Of a stretch of 64,000 nt of DNA, positions 28,430 to 37,262 are shown one piece after another. The stretch spans positions 1-64,000 of the forward strand of contig NZ_JYNP01000030.1 in the NCBI RefSeq assembly GCF_000934755.1. Direction: 5' to 3'. Under the pieces are notes generated by a model that was given only the letters and a program-made list of their open reading frames with translations, did no database searches and was not told the origin of the DNA. This stretch comes from Desulfonatronovibrio magnus (GTDB lineage Bacteria > Desulfobacterota > Desulfovibrionia > Desulfovibrionales > Desulfonatronovibrionaceae). The number at the start of each line of letters is the position of its first letter. The stretch's first letter is position 1. A program made the position numbers and the translations under genes.

Positions 28430-29968
28430 TTACTTTCCGGCATATCTCTTGGGGTTTATATTGTATTTTTTTACCTTATAATTGATGATGCGGTAACTTA
28501 CCCGAAGATCACGAGCTGCCTGCAGCATATTGCCTGCAGCTTTTTTCAGGGCTTCAATAATCAGCTCCTGTTCAAATTTGGCCACAGTTTCCACAAAGGG
28601 CAGTTCATTATCGGTAGCTGTGCTTTCAGCAGTCTGCAGTGTGGGTGGGAGATGATAGGTTCTGATTACCTCTTCATTACACAAGAGAACCGATCTTTCA
28701 ATGCAGTTTTTCAGTTCCCTGACATTGCCCGGCCAATGATACTGACTCAGCAGATCCATGGCCGGAGTGGATATACGCTTTATCTGTTTTTCATATTCCT
28801 TGCTTGAAGACTCAAGAAAATGTTCAGCAATGGGCAGGATATCTTCCCTTCTTTCCCGCAGTGCTGGAATGAAAATGGGAAATACATTTATTCTATAATA
28901 TAGATCTTCCCTGAACCTACCTTCTTTGATCAAGTTTTCCAGCAATTGATGAGTAGCACAGACAATGCGCACATTAACCTGGGTGGTTTTTTCACTGCCC
29001 AGTCTTTGAAATTCTCCTTCCTGAATGGCCCGTAAAAGTTTGGCCTGGGCGTCCGCACTTAGTTCGCCGATTTCATCGAGAAATAATGTGCCTTGATGGG
29101 CCAGTTCAAACCTTCCTTTTTTATGGCTGACGGCTCCTGTAAAAGCCCCTTTTTCATATCCAAAAAGTTCGCTTTCTAACAGTTCTGAAGGCAGAGCAGC
29201 ACAATTAAGTTTGACAAAAGGTTTGCTTTTTCTCGGGCTCAAATTATGGATTGCTTCAGCCAGCAGTTCCTTACCTGTGCCGGATTCTCCCCTGACAAGC
29301 ACAGTTGCCTTACTGGGGGCTACCTGCATGATCTGGTTCATAATGGCCATCATGATCTTTGATGATGCAATCAGCTTATTCTTGGCCAGGTCCTGATAGG
29401 TAACGCAGTGATCAACAGGTAAGAAACCGGCAAATTCTTTTTGCCGGGTCATTTCTTCCTGAAGAAAAGATGCCTGTCTGGCGATGATTATGCCAAGGAT
29501 CTGGAGGAATCGGCAGTCTGTTTCCAGTTCTGAAATATTTTTCAACCCCATCTCAGCATTCAAAACGCCAAGGATTTCCATTTCATTGTCAGGGTTTATT
29601 CTCTTTATAGGTACGGAGATAAAAGAAAGGCTTGCCAGTTCTTCAGGAGATCGATCAAAAGCCAGGTTGAGGAAATTGGGATCGTCCTTCATTACGGGAA
29701 CTGTGATGGGCGATCTTTCCTTGACTACCAGTCCGGTTATTCCCTGACCGGGTGTGTATGAATATTTGGGTGTTTTTTTATGACCGTATGACAGGCTGAA
29801 TTCAATGCTTTGACTTTTGGGATCAAATATGGCCAGGGACATGCGCTTATATCCCATTTCCCTGGACGTAACTTTGAGCAGCTTTTCAAGCCCCTCACGG
29901 AGCGGGCCTTGCCAGCCCAACTCCATGAGGATCTTTTCCAGAATAATAAGTTGAGTGTTGTCACTCAT
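28430..29968 (-). CDS. Sigma-54-dependent transcriptional activator with GAF sensor
   Basis: 512 residues. A GAF domain (about 20-175) is followed by a linker and an AAA+ domain (about 200-435) with Walker A GESGTGKE, the sigma-54 contact loop GAFTGA and Walker B LFLDEIGEL. A Fis-type helix-turn-helix ends the protein (AARDLRVSYRIINYKVKKYN). It activates sigma-54 promoters in response to a small molecule or signal sensed by GAF. It begins 8 bp after iorB and ends the TPR-iorA-iorB row, so it probably controls the indolepyruvate oxidoreductase genes. I found no convincing -24/-12 promoter upstream of that row. Confidence 0.92.
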   Translation of the reverse strand: MSDNTQLIILEKILMELGWQGPLREGLEKLLKVTSREMGYKRMSLAIFDPKSQSIEFSLSYGHKKTPKYSYTPGQGITGLVVKERSPITVPVMKDDPNFLNLAFDRSPEELASLSFISVPIKRINPDNEMEILGVLNAEMGLKNISELETDCRFLQILGIIIARQASFLQEEMTRQKEFAGFLPVDHCVTYQDLAKNKLIASSKIMMAIMNQIMQVAPSKATVLVRGESGTGKELLAEAIHNLSPRKSKPFVKLNCAALPSELLESELFGYEKGAFTGAVSHKKGRFELAHQGTLFLDEIGELSADAQAKLLRAIQEGEFQRLGSEKTTQVNVRIVCATHQLLENLIKEGRFREDLYYRINVFPIFIPALRERREDILPIAEHFLESSSKEYEKQIKRISTPAMDLLSQYHWPGNVRELKNCIERSVLLCNEEVIRTYHLPPTLQTAESTATDNELPFVETVAKFEQELIIEALKKAAGNMLQAARDLRVSYRIINYKVKKYNINPKRYAGK

Positions 29969-29976
29969 TGAAAAGC

Positions 29977-30573
29977 CTATTTATCCCGGGTGATGTATTC
30001 AGCGCCAAGACGGGCCGCCTTCAGGTTAACATCAACCAGTTTGGGTTTCAGACGTTTTTCAATGGACTCAAGGAGGATATCAAGGCCAAAAGGAAGTACG
30101 CCCATGGAGAAAAAGGCTCCCATGAGAACAGTGTTGGCTGTTTGTACCACTCCTGTTTCTTTTGCCAGAGATAAGCAAGGCAAAAATTTTGCCCGGGGGG
30201 AACATTTAAGTGTTTCTGACTTGACTAAGTCTATGGAAGGGTATTCTTCCCTGCCTGTGGTGACTGAAATGGGCGGAACAGGATCTTCACTGCTAAGAAC
30301 AAGGCCGTCCTTAGCAATAAAGGGAAGCGCACGCAGGGTTTCCATAGGTTCAAAACCCAGAAGAACATGAGCTTCTCCAAGCGATATCTTTGGGCTGGCA
30401 TAACCCCCGAGAAGAACAAAAGAGTGAACCACCCCTCCTCGCTGAGCCATGCCGTGAATTTCTCCAGCATTTACTTCGACACCCTGGTCCAGGGCAGTTT
30501 CTGCCAGCAGTTTGGTGGCAGTAAGGGTTCCCTGGCCACCTACTCCAGTAAAAAATACTCTTAATGGTTTCAT
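29977..30573 (-). CDS. iorB: Indolepyruvate ferredoxin oxidoreductase beta subunit
   Basis: 198 residues from the ATG that follows AGGAG by 8 bases. A longer frame reading back into iorA is spurious. The gamma-type 2-oxoacid oxidoreductase domain shows VFFTGVGGQGTLTATKLLAE and GEIHGMAQRGGVVHSFV, the standard IorB signatures. With IorA it forms the enzyme that oxidises aryl pyruvates such as indolepyruvate to acyl-CoA with ferredoxin as acceptor, a step in aromatic amino acid breakdown that can run in reverse for synthesis. The start lies 4 bp after the iorA stop. Confidence 0.93.
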   Translation of the reverse strand: MKPLRVFFTGVGGQGTLTATKLLAETALDQGVEVNAGEIHGMAQRGGVVHSFVLLGGYASPKISLGEAHVLLGFEPMETLRALPFIAKDGLVLSSEDPVPPISVTTGREEYPSIDLVKSETLKCSPRAKFLPCLSLAKETGVVQTANTVLMGAFFSMGVLPFGLDILLESIEKRLKPKLVDVNLKAARLGAEYITRDK

Positions 30574-30577
30574 ATAA

Positions 30578-32410
30578 TCAGCTCCTGGAACCTGGTTTGA
30601 TTTCATCGCAAATCTGGACACAAACCATGCATCCAGCGCAAGCATCCTGGTTGACCCCAACAGTTTCGCCATCTTTGAAAAAAGCTGGACAGGCCAGAGT
30701 ATTAAGACATTCAAGGCTGGCAGGACCAGAAGTTTTGATGGTGGCGACCTTGGTACGCTTAATTCCCAGCACCTTCTTGGCATAAAGAGGGCAGGGATCT
30801 TCAGCAATAAGTACCCTGACACCTTTCATTTCCTTGAATTCCTCTAAGGCAGTTGATACAGCCTTTTGATTCAAAGCCTTGACCTTTTTTACATGTTGCA
30901 CGCCACTGGCTTTTACCAATGGCTCAATTTCAATATTGCCAGGTCTGAGTCCGTATAGGGCCTGATCAACTCCGGGGTGGGGCTGATGTCCTGTCATGGC
31001 CGTGGTTCTGTTGTCTAAAATAACAACAATAAGATCATAGTCATTGTATACTGCATTGATGAGTCCGGTCACTCCGGAGTGAAAAAAAGTTGAGTCACCG
31101 ATAAATGCAATTACCGGATTATCAACCACCCTGGACATTCCGCACCCGCTGGATACCGAAGAACCCATGCACAGCAGAAAGTCCGCTGATCTGAGAGGGG
31201 GAAGAATGCCAAGAGTATAACATCCAATATCTGAAGAGTAAATGGCGTCATCACCAAAAATCTTTCTGGTATTAACGTACACAGATCTGTGAGAGCATCC
31301 TGCACACAGGTTGGGCGGGCGGCTGGGCAGAGCTGCAAGATCCGGATTGCAAAGTTCCTGGGTTTTTATTTCTATACCTGTTGCTTTGGCCAGTGCCTGC
31401 TCAACACACAGAGTCGAGTATTCATCCCATAAAGGAAGTTCTTCTCCTTTACCTGTAACTTCAAGGGTCAGCCCGTTTTTCTGACACAGAACACGAACAT
31501 CATTTTCCAGAATAGGTTCGAGTTCTTCCAGGATTACCACTTTATCAAGACCTTTCAGAAAGTTTTTAATGGTGTTTTCCGGAAGAGGCCAGGCAATTCC
31601 AAGCTCAAGAACTTTAACCTTGATTGCTGGATTGGATTTAAGAACATCTTTAAGATATGACCGTGATACTCCTGAGGCAATGACTCCTACTTTTCCCTCA
31701 CCCCAGGATTTATTCCATGAACAGTTTTCAATTTCAGAGCGAATGTTTTCTAAGTTTGAAGTCAAAACTTTATGTCTGATTCTTGCTACAGCAGGAATGG
31801 GTACAAAGCGGCCAGGATCTTTTTTAAACTCACCCCTGGTTTTGGCGGGTTTCATGGGACCGAAGTCAACCGGACCTCTGAGGTGGTTGATTCTGGTTGT
31901 AGTTCTGAGAAGAACCGGCTGCTGCCACTTTGCGGAAAGCTCCATGGCTTCCTTAGCCATATCCTTACATTCCTGGGCAGAAGATGGCTCAAAGCAGGGC
32001 AAACCTGCCAACCGGGCATAATATCGGTTGTCCTGTTCATTCTGACTGGAATGACATCCCGGGTCATCAGCCGAGAGAATGACCAATCCTCCGGGGGTGC
32101 CAATATAGGCCAGAGTCATCATGGGATCTGCAGCGACATTCACTCCCACATGTTTCATGGTCACTAAGGTGGGTACACCTCCAAGGGCGGCAGCTCCTGC
32201 GGTTTCCATGGCTACTTTTTCATTGGGAGCATACTCAAAATAATAACTGCCCCTGGCAGACAATCGGAAGAAGGTGTCTGGAACTTCAGATGATGGAGTT
32301 CCAGGATAGCAGGATATAAATCCAACACCCGCTTCTAATGCCCCTCTAACAATGGCTTCGTTGCCGAGAAGCAATTCTCTAACCTCGCCTTTGGGATCTA
32401 AAAGATTCAT
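30578..32410 (-). CDS. iorA: Indolepyruvate ferredoxin oxidoreductase alpha subunit
   Basis: 610 residues. The N-terminal pyrimidine-binding half shows ISCYPGTPSSEVPDTF and NEKVAMETAGAAALGG; the TPP-binding half shows NLCAGCSHRSVY and GCYTLG, with IAFIGDSTFFHSGVTGLINA for the Mg-TPP site. The C-terminus has two cysteine groups, CLNTLACP and CAGCMVCVQIC. This is slightly leaner than the two full ferredoxin motifs of some IorA proteins but allows iron-sulfur clusters. Start ATG has AAGGAAG upstream. It follows the TPR gene by 39 bp and is followed by iorB and the sigma-54 activator. Confidence 0.94.
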   Translation of the reverse strand: MNLLDPKGEVRELLLGNEAIVRGALEAGVGFISCYPGTPSSEVPDTFFRLSARGSYYFEYAPNEKVAMETAGAAALGGVPTLVTMKHVGVNVAADPMMTLAYIGTPGGLVILSADDPGCHSSQNEQDNRYYARLAGLPCFEPSSAQECKDMAKEAMELSAKWQQPVLLRTTTRINHLRGPVDFGPMKPAKTRGEFKKDPGRFVPIPAVARIRHKVLTSNLENIRSEIENCSWNKSWGEGKVGVIASGVSRSYLKDVLKSNPAIKVKVLELGIAWPLPENTIKNFLKGLDKVVILEELEPILENDVRVLCQKNGLTLEVTGKGEELPLWDEYSTLCVEQALAKATGIEIKTQELCNPDLAALPSRPPNLCAGCSHRSVYVNTRKIFGDDAIYSSDIGCYTLGILPPLRSADFLLCMGSSVSSGCGMSRVVDNPVIAFIGDSTFFHSGVTGLINAVYNDYDLIVVILDNRTTAMTGHQPHPGVDQALYGLRPGNIEIEPLVKASGVQHVKKVKALNQKAVSTALEEFKEMKGVRVLIAEDPCPLYAKKVLGIKRTKVATIKTSGPASLECLNTLACPAFFKDGETVGVNQDACAGCMVCVQICDEIKPGSRS

Positions 32411-32449
32411 AGCTGGCTTCCTTCTAAAGGTATTATGTTTTAAATTAAT

Positions 32450-33100
32450 TTATGATTGAATTTTTTGCTGAAGCTGTTCGATTTTAAACTCAATAAATCC
32501 TGTATCCATGTCCTGGGAATGTTCCATGAGCTTTTGATAGGCATCCAGAGCAGCTGCATAATCCCCTGACTGTTCGGCGTTAAAAGACAGAAGGCTTAAG
32601 TATTGATGCTGGAAATCACCTGGAAGTGAGCTGTTTTTCAGTATCTCCAATGCCTGTTGATGATCGCCGGAGAGTTCATGGGCTTTAGCCTGACCCAGAA
32701 CTGCTACCGGATGCATATCAGGATCAATTTGTCCCAGTTGTTTAAAATCAGCTGCAGCACTGGCAAAGTTTTCCATGTTCATATGTATGCGGGCTTTTTC
32801 AAGCAAAATAGCTCCATGGAGGCGTTTTGGGGCATGATTAGAGAATTCCTGTAACATGGACAATCTTGCGGATGAACTATCCTGACTCAGGATATTTTCC
32901 AACTCATTGTTTGCCCTGGTAACTTTTCTGTCTTCCCAGAAAGTATAAGATGAATAAACCACGGCCACAAGAAGAACCGTCCCAACAACAAGGACAATGG
33001 TTCTGATATGTTCCTGGATTTTTTCTAAAAAAGGGTGAGCTGATGAGTCAGCTTCACTCATTATTCTGTCCAGAAATCCTTTTTTCTCAGATTCGCTCAT
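32450..33100 (-). CDS. Membrane-anchored TPR protein (YfgM-like)
   Basis: 216 residues: a short cytoplasmic tail, one membrane helix near 34-54 (TIVLVVGTVLLVAVVYSSYTF), then TPR-like repeats to the end. Topology and length resemble YfgM/DUF2133-type ancillary proteins of the Sec translocon, but the sequence match is by pattern only. It is the first gene of a row with iorA, iorB and the sigma-54 activator. A link with IorAB activity is not obvious. ATG has GGAG at 6 bases. Confidence 0.8.
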   Translation of the reverse strand: MSESEKKGFLDRIMSEADSSAHPFLEKIQEHIRTIVLVVGTVLLVAVVYSSYTFWEDRKVTRANNELENILSQDSSSARLSMLQEFSNHAPKRLHGAILLEKARIHMNMENFASAAADFKQLGQIDPDMHPVAVLGQAKAHELSGDHQQALEILKNSSLPGDFQHQYLSLLSFNAEQSGDYAAALDAYQKLMEHSQDMDTGFIEFKIEQLQQKIQS

Positions 33101-33231
33101 AATTGCTCCATTCTATCTATATTGAGAGTTAGAAGTTCTCAGTTCATTGTTAGTGGTTGAATAAAAAAATATGATTTCAAGTGGTTAGACATTAAATACG
33201 TCTAAACATTTTTAAGTATTGAAAAATGATA

Positions 33232-33720
33232 GCAGTTTAGCCCTTTGGACGCGACACTGGGACTGGGTCTTCCGGGATCCCCGTGCTTCTAAGTAACTAC
33301 AATCGTTTTGACAATAAAATTAGACGGTTACATTTTTCACATTTTACGATTTTTGTCTATGATACATGAACATTTGCCTGAAAATTTCCGTCAAAGATGA
33401 GAGCTTTGCGCCTGGCACAGCTTCCTGCCCGGAGGCTTACAGCCCGGAGGGGGACTGTCCCTCGCTGTGTAAATTTTTATCATTAAGGCAAATTTCTACC
33501 AGGAACCTATGCAACATCAATCTTTTTTATAGTACCTCGCGGGGACTGTCCCAATTTTCAGAAAAGTGACAGTATCCTAAAGTTACTCACAAGTTTGGTC
33601 CCGGTCCGCCCGGGTGAGGAGCTTCTAACTTGACACATCTAAAGCATCGGTTGAGGCTCGAGTTGGCCCGGGAGTGCCAGTTTCCTGCTTTGCTTAAAAT
33701 GGGGTTAGACTGTTACGTAA
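33232..33720 (-). repeat. Family B repeat interrupted by a family A copy
   Basis: The left part (33232-33284; GTTTAGCCCTTTGG, GGGACTGGGTCTTCCGGGA) and right part (33630-33720; CATCGGTTGAGGCTCGAG, GGAGTGCCAG, TTAGACTGTTAC) match the two halves of the uninterrupted family B copy at 54283-54458. The break is filled exactly by the family A element at 33285-33629. Confidence 0.75.
33285..33629 (-). repeat. Family A dispersed repeat, inserted in a family B element
   Basis: Read on the minus strand this copy has the family A order: palindromic module (33581-33629), GGGACAGTCCCCGCGAGGTACTA, the CTCCGGGCTGTAAGCCTCCGGG hairpin, TTGACGGAAATTTTCAGGCAAATG, and the end AGTTACTTAGAAG (33285-33297). The GGAGCC...GGCGGC stem of the other long copies is missing. 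There is no ORF of its own. Confidence 0.85.
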
Positions 33721-33748
33721 AATTCAATAAATCCAAATATGGGTAATA

Positions 33749-34600
33749 TCACCCTTTATGTGATGCTGAGATCTGTTCTGCCAGCTTGAGAAGAGCTTGA
33801 GCTGCAGGGCTTTCAGGATGAGTCTTAACGTAGATATATCCTTCATCACCGGAACGGACTACCTCAGGATCTAATGGTATCCTGCCCAGAAAAGGCACAT
33901 CCATTTCAGATGAAAGTCCTTCCCCTCCACCGGAATTAAAAATATTTAGTATTTCATTGCATTTAGGGCATGTGTAGCCACCCATATTTTCAAGAATGCC
34001 AAGTATGGGTGCATCCAGTTCCCGGCAGAATGTTACTGAGCGGCGGACATCATCAATGGCCACTGCCTGTGGTGTGGTAACAATAATAGCTTCAGCGTCA
34101 TTGCCCATGAGCTGCAGGGCAGACATGGGCTCGTCCCCAGTGCCGGGAGGGCAGTCAACAATGAGATAATCAAGATCTCCCCAGGCCACATCCTGCAGAA
34201 ACTGGCGTATAAGTCCCATTTTGACAGGACCCCTCCATATTACTGCTTCTCTGTTGTCCGGCAACATAAAACCGAGAGACATTACCCACAAATTTCTGCC
34301 CCAGGGGACAGGTTCAATATAATCTTTTTCAATGTGAGGTCTTTCTGTTGACAGGCTCAACAGTCGAGGAATTGACGGGCCGTGAACATCAACATCCAGA
34401 AGACCAACTTTCAATCCCTGCATGGAAAGCGCAGCGGCCAGGTTGGCGGCAACTGTGCTTTTTCCAACACCTCCCTTTCCACTCATAACTACAATTTTAT
34501 TTTTAATGCGGCCAAGTTTATTTTTGAGTTTAGCTTCTTTGTCTTGCTGGTCTTTGTCCGGACCGCAAGCACATGATGAAGCCATTTTAAGATCCTGCAT
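33749..34600 (-). CDS. mrp: Mrp/NBP35-type P-loop ATPase, iron-sulfur carrier
   Basis: About 283 residues. A deviant Walker A (MSGKGGVGKSTVAANLA), DVDVHGPSIPRLL, and DYLIVDCPPGTGDEP place it in the ApbC/Mrp/NBP35 group. GYTCPKCNEILNIF has the C-x2-C that bridges a 4Fe-4S cluster between subunits. Members carry iron-sulfur clusters to apoproteins. Start chosen at the ATG with GGAGG five bases upstream; an in-frame TTG at 34636 would overlap the hypB stop by 4 bp and is also possible. Following hypA and hypB, it may help mature hydrogenases. Confidence 0.9.
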   Translation of the reverse strand: MQDLKMASSCACGPDKDQQDKEAKLKNKLGRIKNKIVVMSGKGGVGKSTVAANLAAALSMQGLKVGLLDVDVHGPSIPRLLSLSTERPHIEKDYIEPVPWGRNLWVMSLGFMLPDNREAVIWRGPVKMGLIRQFLQDVAWGDLDYLIVDCPPGTGDEPMSALQLMGNDAEAIIVTTPQAVAIDDVRRSVTFCRELDAPILGILENMGGYTCPKCNEILNIFNSGGGEGLSSEMDVPFLGRIPLDPEVVRSGDEGYIYVKTHPESPAAQALLKLAEQISASHKG

Positions 34601-34632
34601 ATATTCCTCCGGTATAATTACATCCTTGATTT

Positions 34633-35292
34633 TCAAGCCTGTTTTTTATTTTTCACTTCTGTCCTCAGCCATTCATACCAGGCATCAATGCCTTCCCTGG
34701 TTTTTGCTGATACAGGGTAAATATTGATGTCTTTGTTCAGGCTTCTGGCAAAGTTTGAGGCCTTTTCCAGGCTAAAATCAACATAGGGCAAGAGATCAGT
34801 TTTGTTTAAAAGCATTACTCTGGATTCAGCAAAGATAAGCGGATACTTTTCAGGCTTGTCGTCACCTTCAACAACGCTTAGAATTGTAACCTTATAGTCT
34901 TCTCCTACTGAAAACTCAGCCGGACATACAAGATTGCCGACATTTTCAACAAATAAGATATCTACATTGTCAAGATTTAACTCGCTGGCGGCATCCAGGA
35001 CCATTGAACCGTCAAGATGACATCCGCCTTCAGTATTAATCTGGATTGCTTGAGCACCTGTTGCAGCTACCCGTTCGGCATCATTGCTGGTCTGAAGGTC
35101 GCCCTCAATAACAGCCATGTTGAACTCTTCCTTAAGATCAGTGAGAGTTGCTTCCAGCAGGGTTGTTTTCCCTGCACCCGGAGAGCTCATGAGGTTGAGA
35201 ACCAGGATTTGTTTTTCCTGAAACATCTTACGCAATTGATCTGATATTCGATCATTGGCTTCAAGAATCTTGCGCACTACTTTTATTTGCAT
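34633..35292 (-). CDS. hypB: Hydrogenase/urease nickel incorporation GTPase HypB
   Basis: 219 residues, the GTPase that helps load nickel into NiFe hydrogenase. The G domain is intact: SSPGAGKTTLLEATL, EGDLQTSNDAERVA, GGCHLDG (metal-binding Cys and His), ENVGNLVCPA, NKTDLLPYVDF. The N-terminal CxxCGC motif and His-rich nickel-storage stretch of some HypB proteins are absent. ATG has CGGAG upstream. It lies 31 bp after hypA and overlaps or abuts mrp. Confidence 0.95.
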   Translation of the reverse strand: MQIKVVRKILEANDRISDQLRKMFQEKQILVLNLMSSPGAGKTTLLEATLTDLKEEFNMAVIEGDLQTSNDAERVAATGAQAIQINTEGGCHLDGSMVLDAASELNLDNVDILFVENVGNLVCPAEFSVGEDYKVTILSVVEGDDKPEKYPLIFAESRVMLLNKTDLLPYVDFSLEKASNFARSLNKDINIYPVSAKTREGIDAWYEWLRTEVKNKKQA

Positions 35293-35323
35293 AATTTTTA
35301 CTCCGATAAATATTTCACCTGAT

Positions 35324-35674
35324 TTATTCTGCTTCTAATTCATCTATGTACAGGTCTTTTCCGGAAATGATTTCGTGTCCAAATTCAGCCCGGCAATGGG
35401 GGCAGGTCATGATGAGCAGGTCTCCTTCAGGCGCAAACTCTTTTCTGCATTCCCTGCATCTGGCTTGAAGGGGCACTTCTTCAATTTCCAGTATGGCCCC
35501 CTGAAGATCTGTATCCATGGTCATGGCTTCAAAGGCGGTCTGCAGAGCTTCCGGTACTATGGCGGATATTCGGCCGTACTTGACTTTGACTCTGATGAGT
35601 CTGGTTACACCGTGTTTAGCCATCTCCTGTTTGATAATTTCCACCAGGCTGTGGGCGATGGACATTTCATGCAT
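35324..35674 (-). CDS. hypA: Hydrogenase nickel metallochaperone HypA
   Basis: 116 residues. MHEMSIAHSLVEII has the N-terminal Met-His nickel site, and RCRECRKEF plus MTCPHCRAEFG give the two C-x2-C pairs of the structural zinc site. HypA delivers nickel to the hydrogenase large subunit together with HypB. It is the first gene of the hypA-hypB-mrp row. No hydrogenase structural genes are in the window. Confidence 0.95.
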   Translation of the reverse strand: MHEMSIAHSLVEIIKQEMAKHGVTRLIRVKVKYGRISAIVPEALQTAFEAMTMDTDLQGAILEIEEVPLQARCRECRKEFAPEGDLLIMTCPHCRAEFGHEIISGKDLYIDELEAE

Positions 35675-35734
35675 AATATTTCACTTTGCTGTATTTTTTT
35701 CCTGCTATATGCAGAGATTTCTAATGAGTTTAAC

Positions 35735-35804
35735 CTGGTCGGCCCGGGACAAAATGTGTGAGTAACTTATACCACTTGTTCCCAGGCTGGAGCCTGGGAA
35801 CAAG
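35735..35804. repeat. Family A end fragment and perfect 30-bp palindrome
   Basis: GGTCGGCCCGGGACAAAATG with TGTGAGTAACTT is half of a family A palindromic module. CTTGTTCCCAGGCT and its exact complement AGCCTGGGAACAAG (35775-35804) form a palindrome with 14-bp arms. The A-run lies on the wrong side for a terminator of the malic enzyme gene. Confidence 0.7.
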
Positions 35805-35826
35805 AAAAAAATATTATTTAAAGAGA

Positions 35827-37146
35827 TTACAGATTCAGGTTATAACTGCTGATGAAATCCTTGATTCTTATTCTGGACTGTTCCATACGAACCTTCAGTG
35901 ATTGTCTGTATTCAGAGAGATCAACCTTTGAGCGGGCTACCCCGGAAGTCATGGCAGCCTCTGCCACAGCAGTAGATTCCCATTCTATGATTCTTGAATC
36001 AAGGGGTTTGGGAATGACATAGTCAGGTCCAAAGGAAAGTTCCTTGAGGCCGTAAGCATCAAGCATATCCTGAGGTACCGGCTCTTTGGCCAGGTCTGCC
36101 AGGGCACTGGCTGCTGCAATCTTCATTTCTTCATTGATTTTACGCGCATTGACATCAAGGGCACCACGGAAAATAAATGGAAAACCTGACACATTATTAA
36201 CCTGGTTGGGATAGTCTGAACGTCCAGTACCCATTATGCAGTCCGGACTGACTTCCTTGGCATCAGGATATGAAATTTCAGGATCTGGATTGGCCATAGC
36301 AAAAATGATGGGTGATTTGGCCATGGTTTTGACCATGTCCTTTGACAAAAGTCCTTTGACCGAAAGGCCGATGAAAACATCCGCGCCCTTTATGGTTTCA
36401 GTCATGGCCCCGAAGTCTTTAGACTGGGCAAACTCCAGTTTATACTTGTTCAGGTCTTTTCTGTCTTTATGCAGCAGGCCCCTGGAGTCATACATGAATA
36501 TGTTTTCAGCAGGCAGGCCGAGGCTTACATAAAACTTGCAGCAGGCAATGGAAGCAGCTCCTGCTCCGGATACCACCATCTTCATGTCTTCAATTTTTTT
36601 GCCTGTGATTTCTAAGGCGTTGAGAAGACCGGCTCCGGAAATGATGGCTGTGCCGTGCTGGTCATCATGGAAGACAGGTATGTCCATTTCTTCTATAAGG
36701 GTTTCTTCAATTTTGAAACACTCAGGAGCTTTTATGTCTTCGAGGTTGATTCCGCCAAATGTGGGTTCCAGCATTTTAACGAATTCAATGATTTTTTCCG
36801 GATCTTTCTGGTTGATATTGATATCATAGACATCAATGTCGGCAAAGGCCTTGAAAAGAACCCCCTTGCCCTCCATGACTGGTTTACCCGCCATGGGCCC
36901 TATATCTCCAAGTCCCAGCACCGCTGTGCCGTTGGAGATGACCGCCACAAGGTTGGCCCTGTTGGTATAATCAAAAACCTTGGCCGGATTATCAGCAATT
37001 TCAAGGCATGCTTCAGCAACGCCCGGGCTGTAGGCCATGGACAGATGTTTCTGATTGGCGCACGGTTTTACAGGCAAAACTTCAAGTTTGCCCTTCCTGC
37101 CCATGCTGTGATATTCAAGCGCTTCTTCTCTGGTAAATAAAGACAT
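35827..37146 (-). CDS. NAD(P)-dependent malic enzyme
   Basis: 439 residues, short bacterial form without the phosphotransacetylase domain found in Mae[14 protein letters not shown] with the catalytic Tyr, [20 protein letters not shown] with the catalytic Lys, and [13 protein letters not shown] plus [11 protein letters not shown] for the metal site are all intact. The Rossmann segment [16 protein letters not shown] (GAGAA form) binds the nicotinamide cofactor. It converts malate to pyruvate and CO2, joining the C4 pool to pyruvate. ATG has GGAGG just upstream. It is transcribed alone, divergently from folC. Confidence 0.93.
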   Translation of the reverse strand: MSLFTREEALEYHSMGRKGKLEVLPVKPCANQKHLSMAYSPGVAEACLEIADNPAKVFDYTNRANLVAVISNGTAVLGLGDIGPMAGKPVMEGKGVLFKAFADIDVYDININQKDPEKIIEFVKMLEPTFGGINLEDIKAPECFKIEETLIEEMDIPVFHDDQHGTAIISGAGLLNALEITGKKIEDMKMVVSGAGAASIACCKFYVSLGLPAENIFMYDSRGLLHKDRKDLNKYKLEFAQSKDFGAMTETIKGADVFIGLSVKGLLSKDMVKTMAKSPIIFAMANPDPEISYPDAKEVSPDCIMGTGRSDYPNQVNNVSGFPFIFRGALDVNARKINEEMKIAAASALADLAKEPVPQDMLDAYGLKELSFGPDYVIPKPLDSRIIEWESTAVAEAAMTSGVARSKVDLSEYRQSLKVRMEQSRIRIKDFISSYNLNL

Positions 37147-37262
37147 TTGCTCCTCCGAGGTGGTTATCTTAAATGTTTTTTTCAGCTACTGTCGAGATTC
37201 AAGCCGGCATATGTACATAGGTCAGATGGCTCTGGTTTTCAAGCAAATATTTTGAGGTACAT

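Noticed and set aside
35775-35804. Rho-independent terminator for the malic enzyme gene
   Set aside because: The hairpin is strong, but on the minus strand the T-run precedes it rather than following it, and the same palindrome is dispersed elsewhere.
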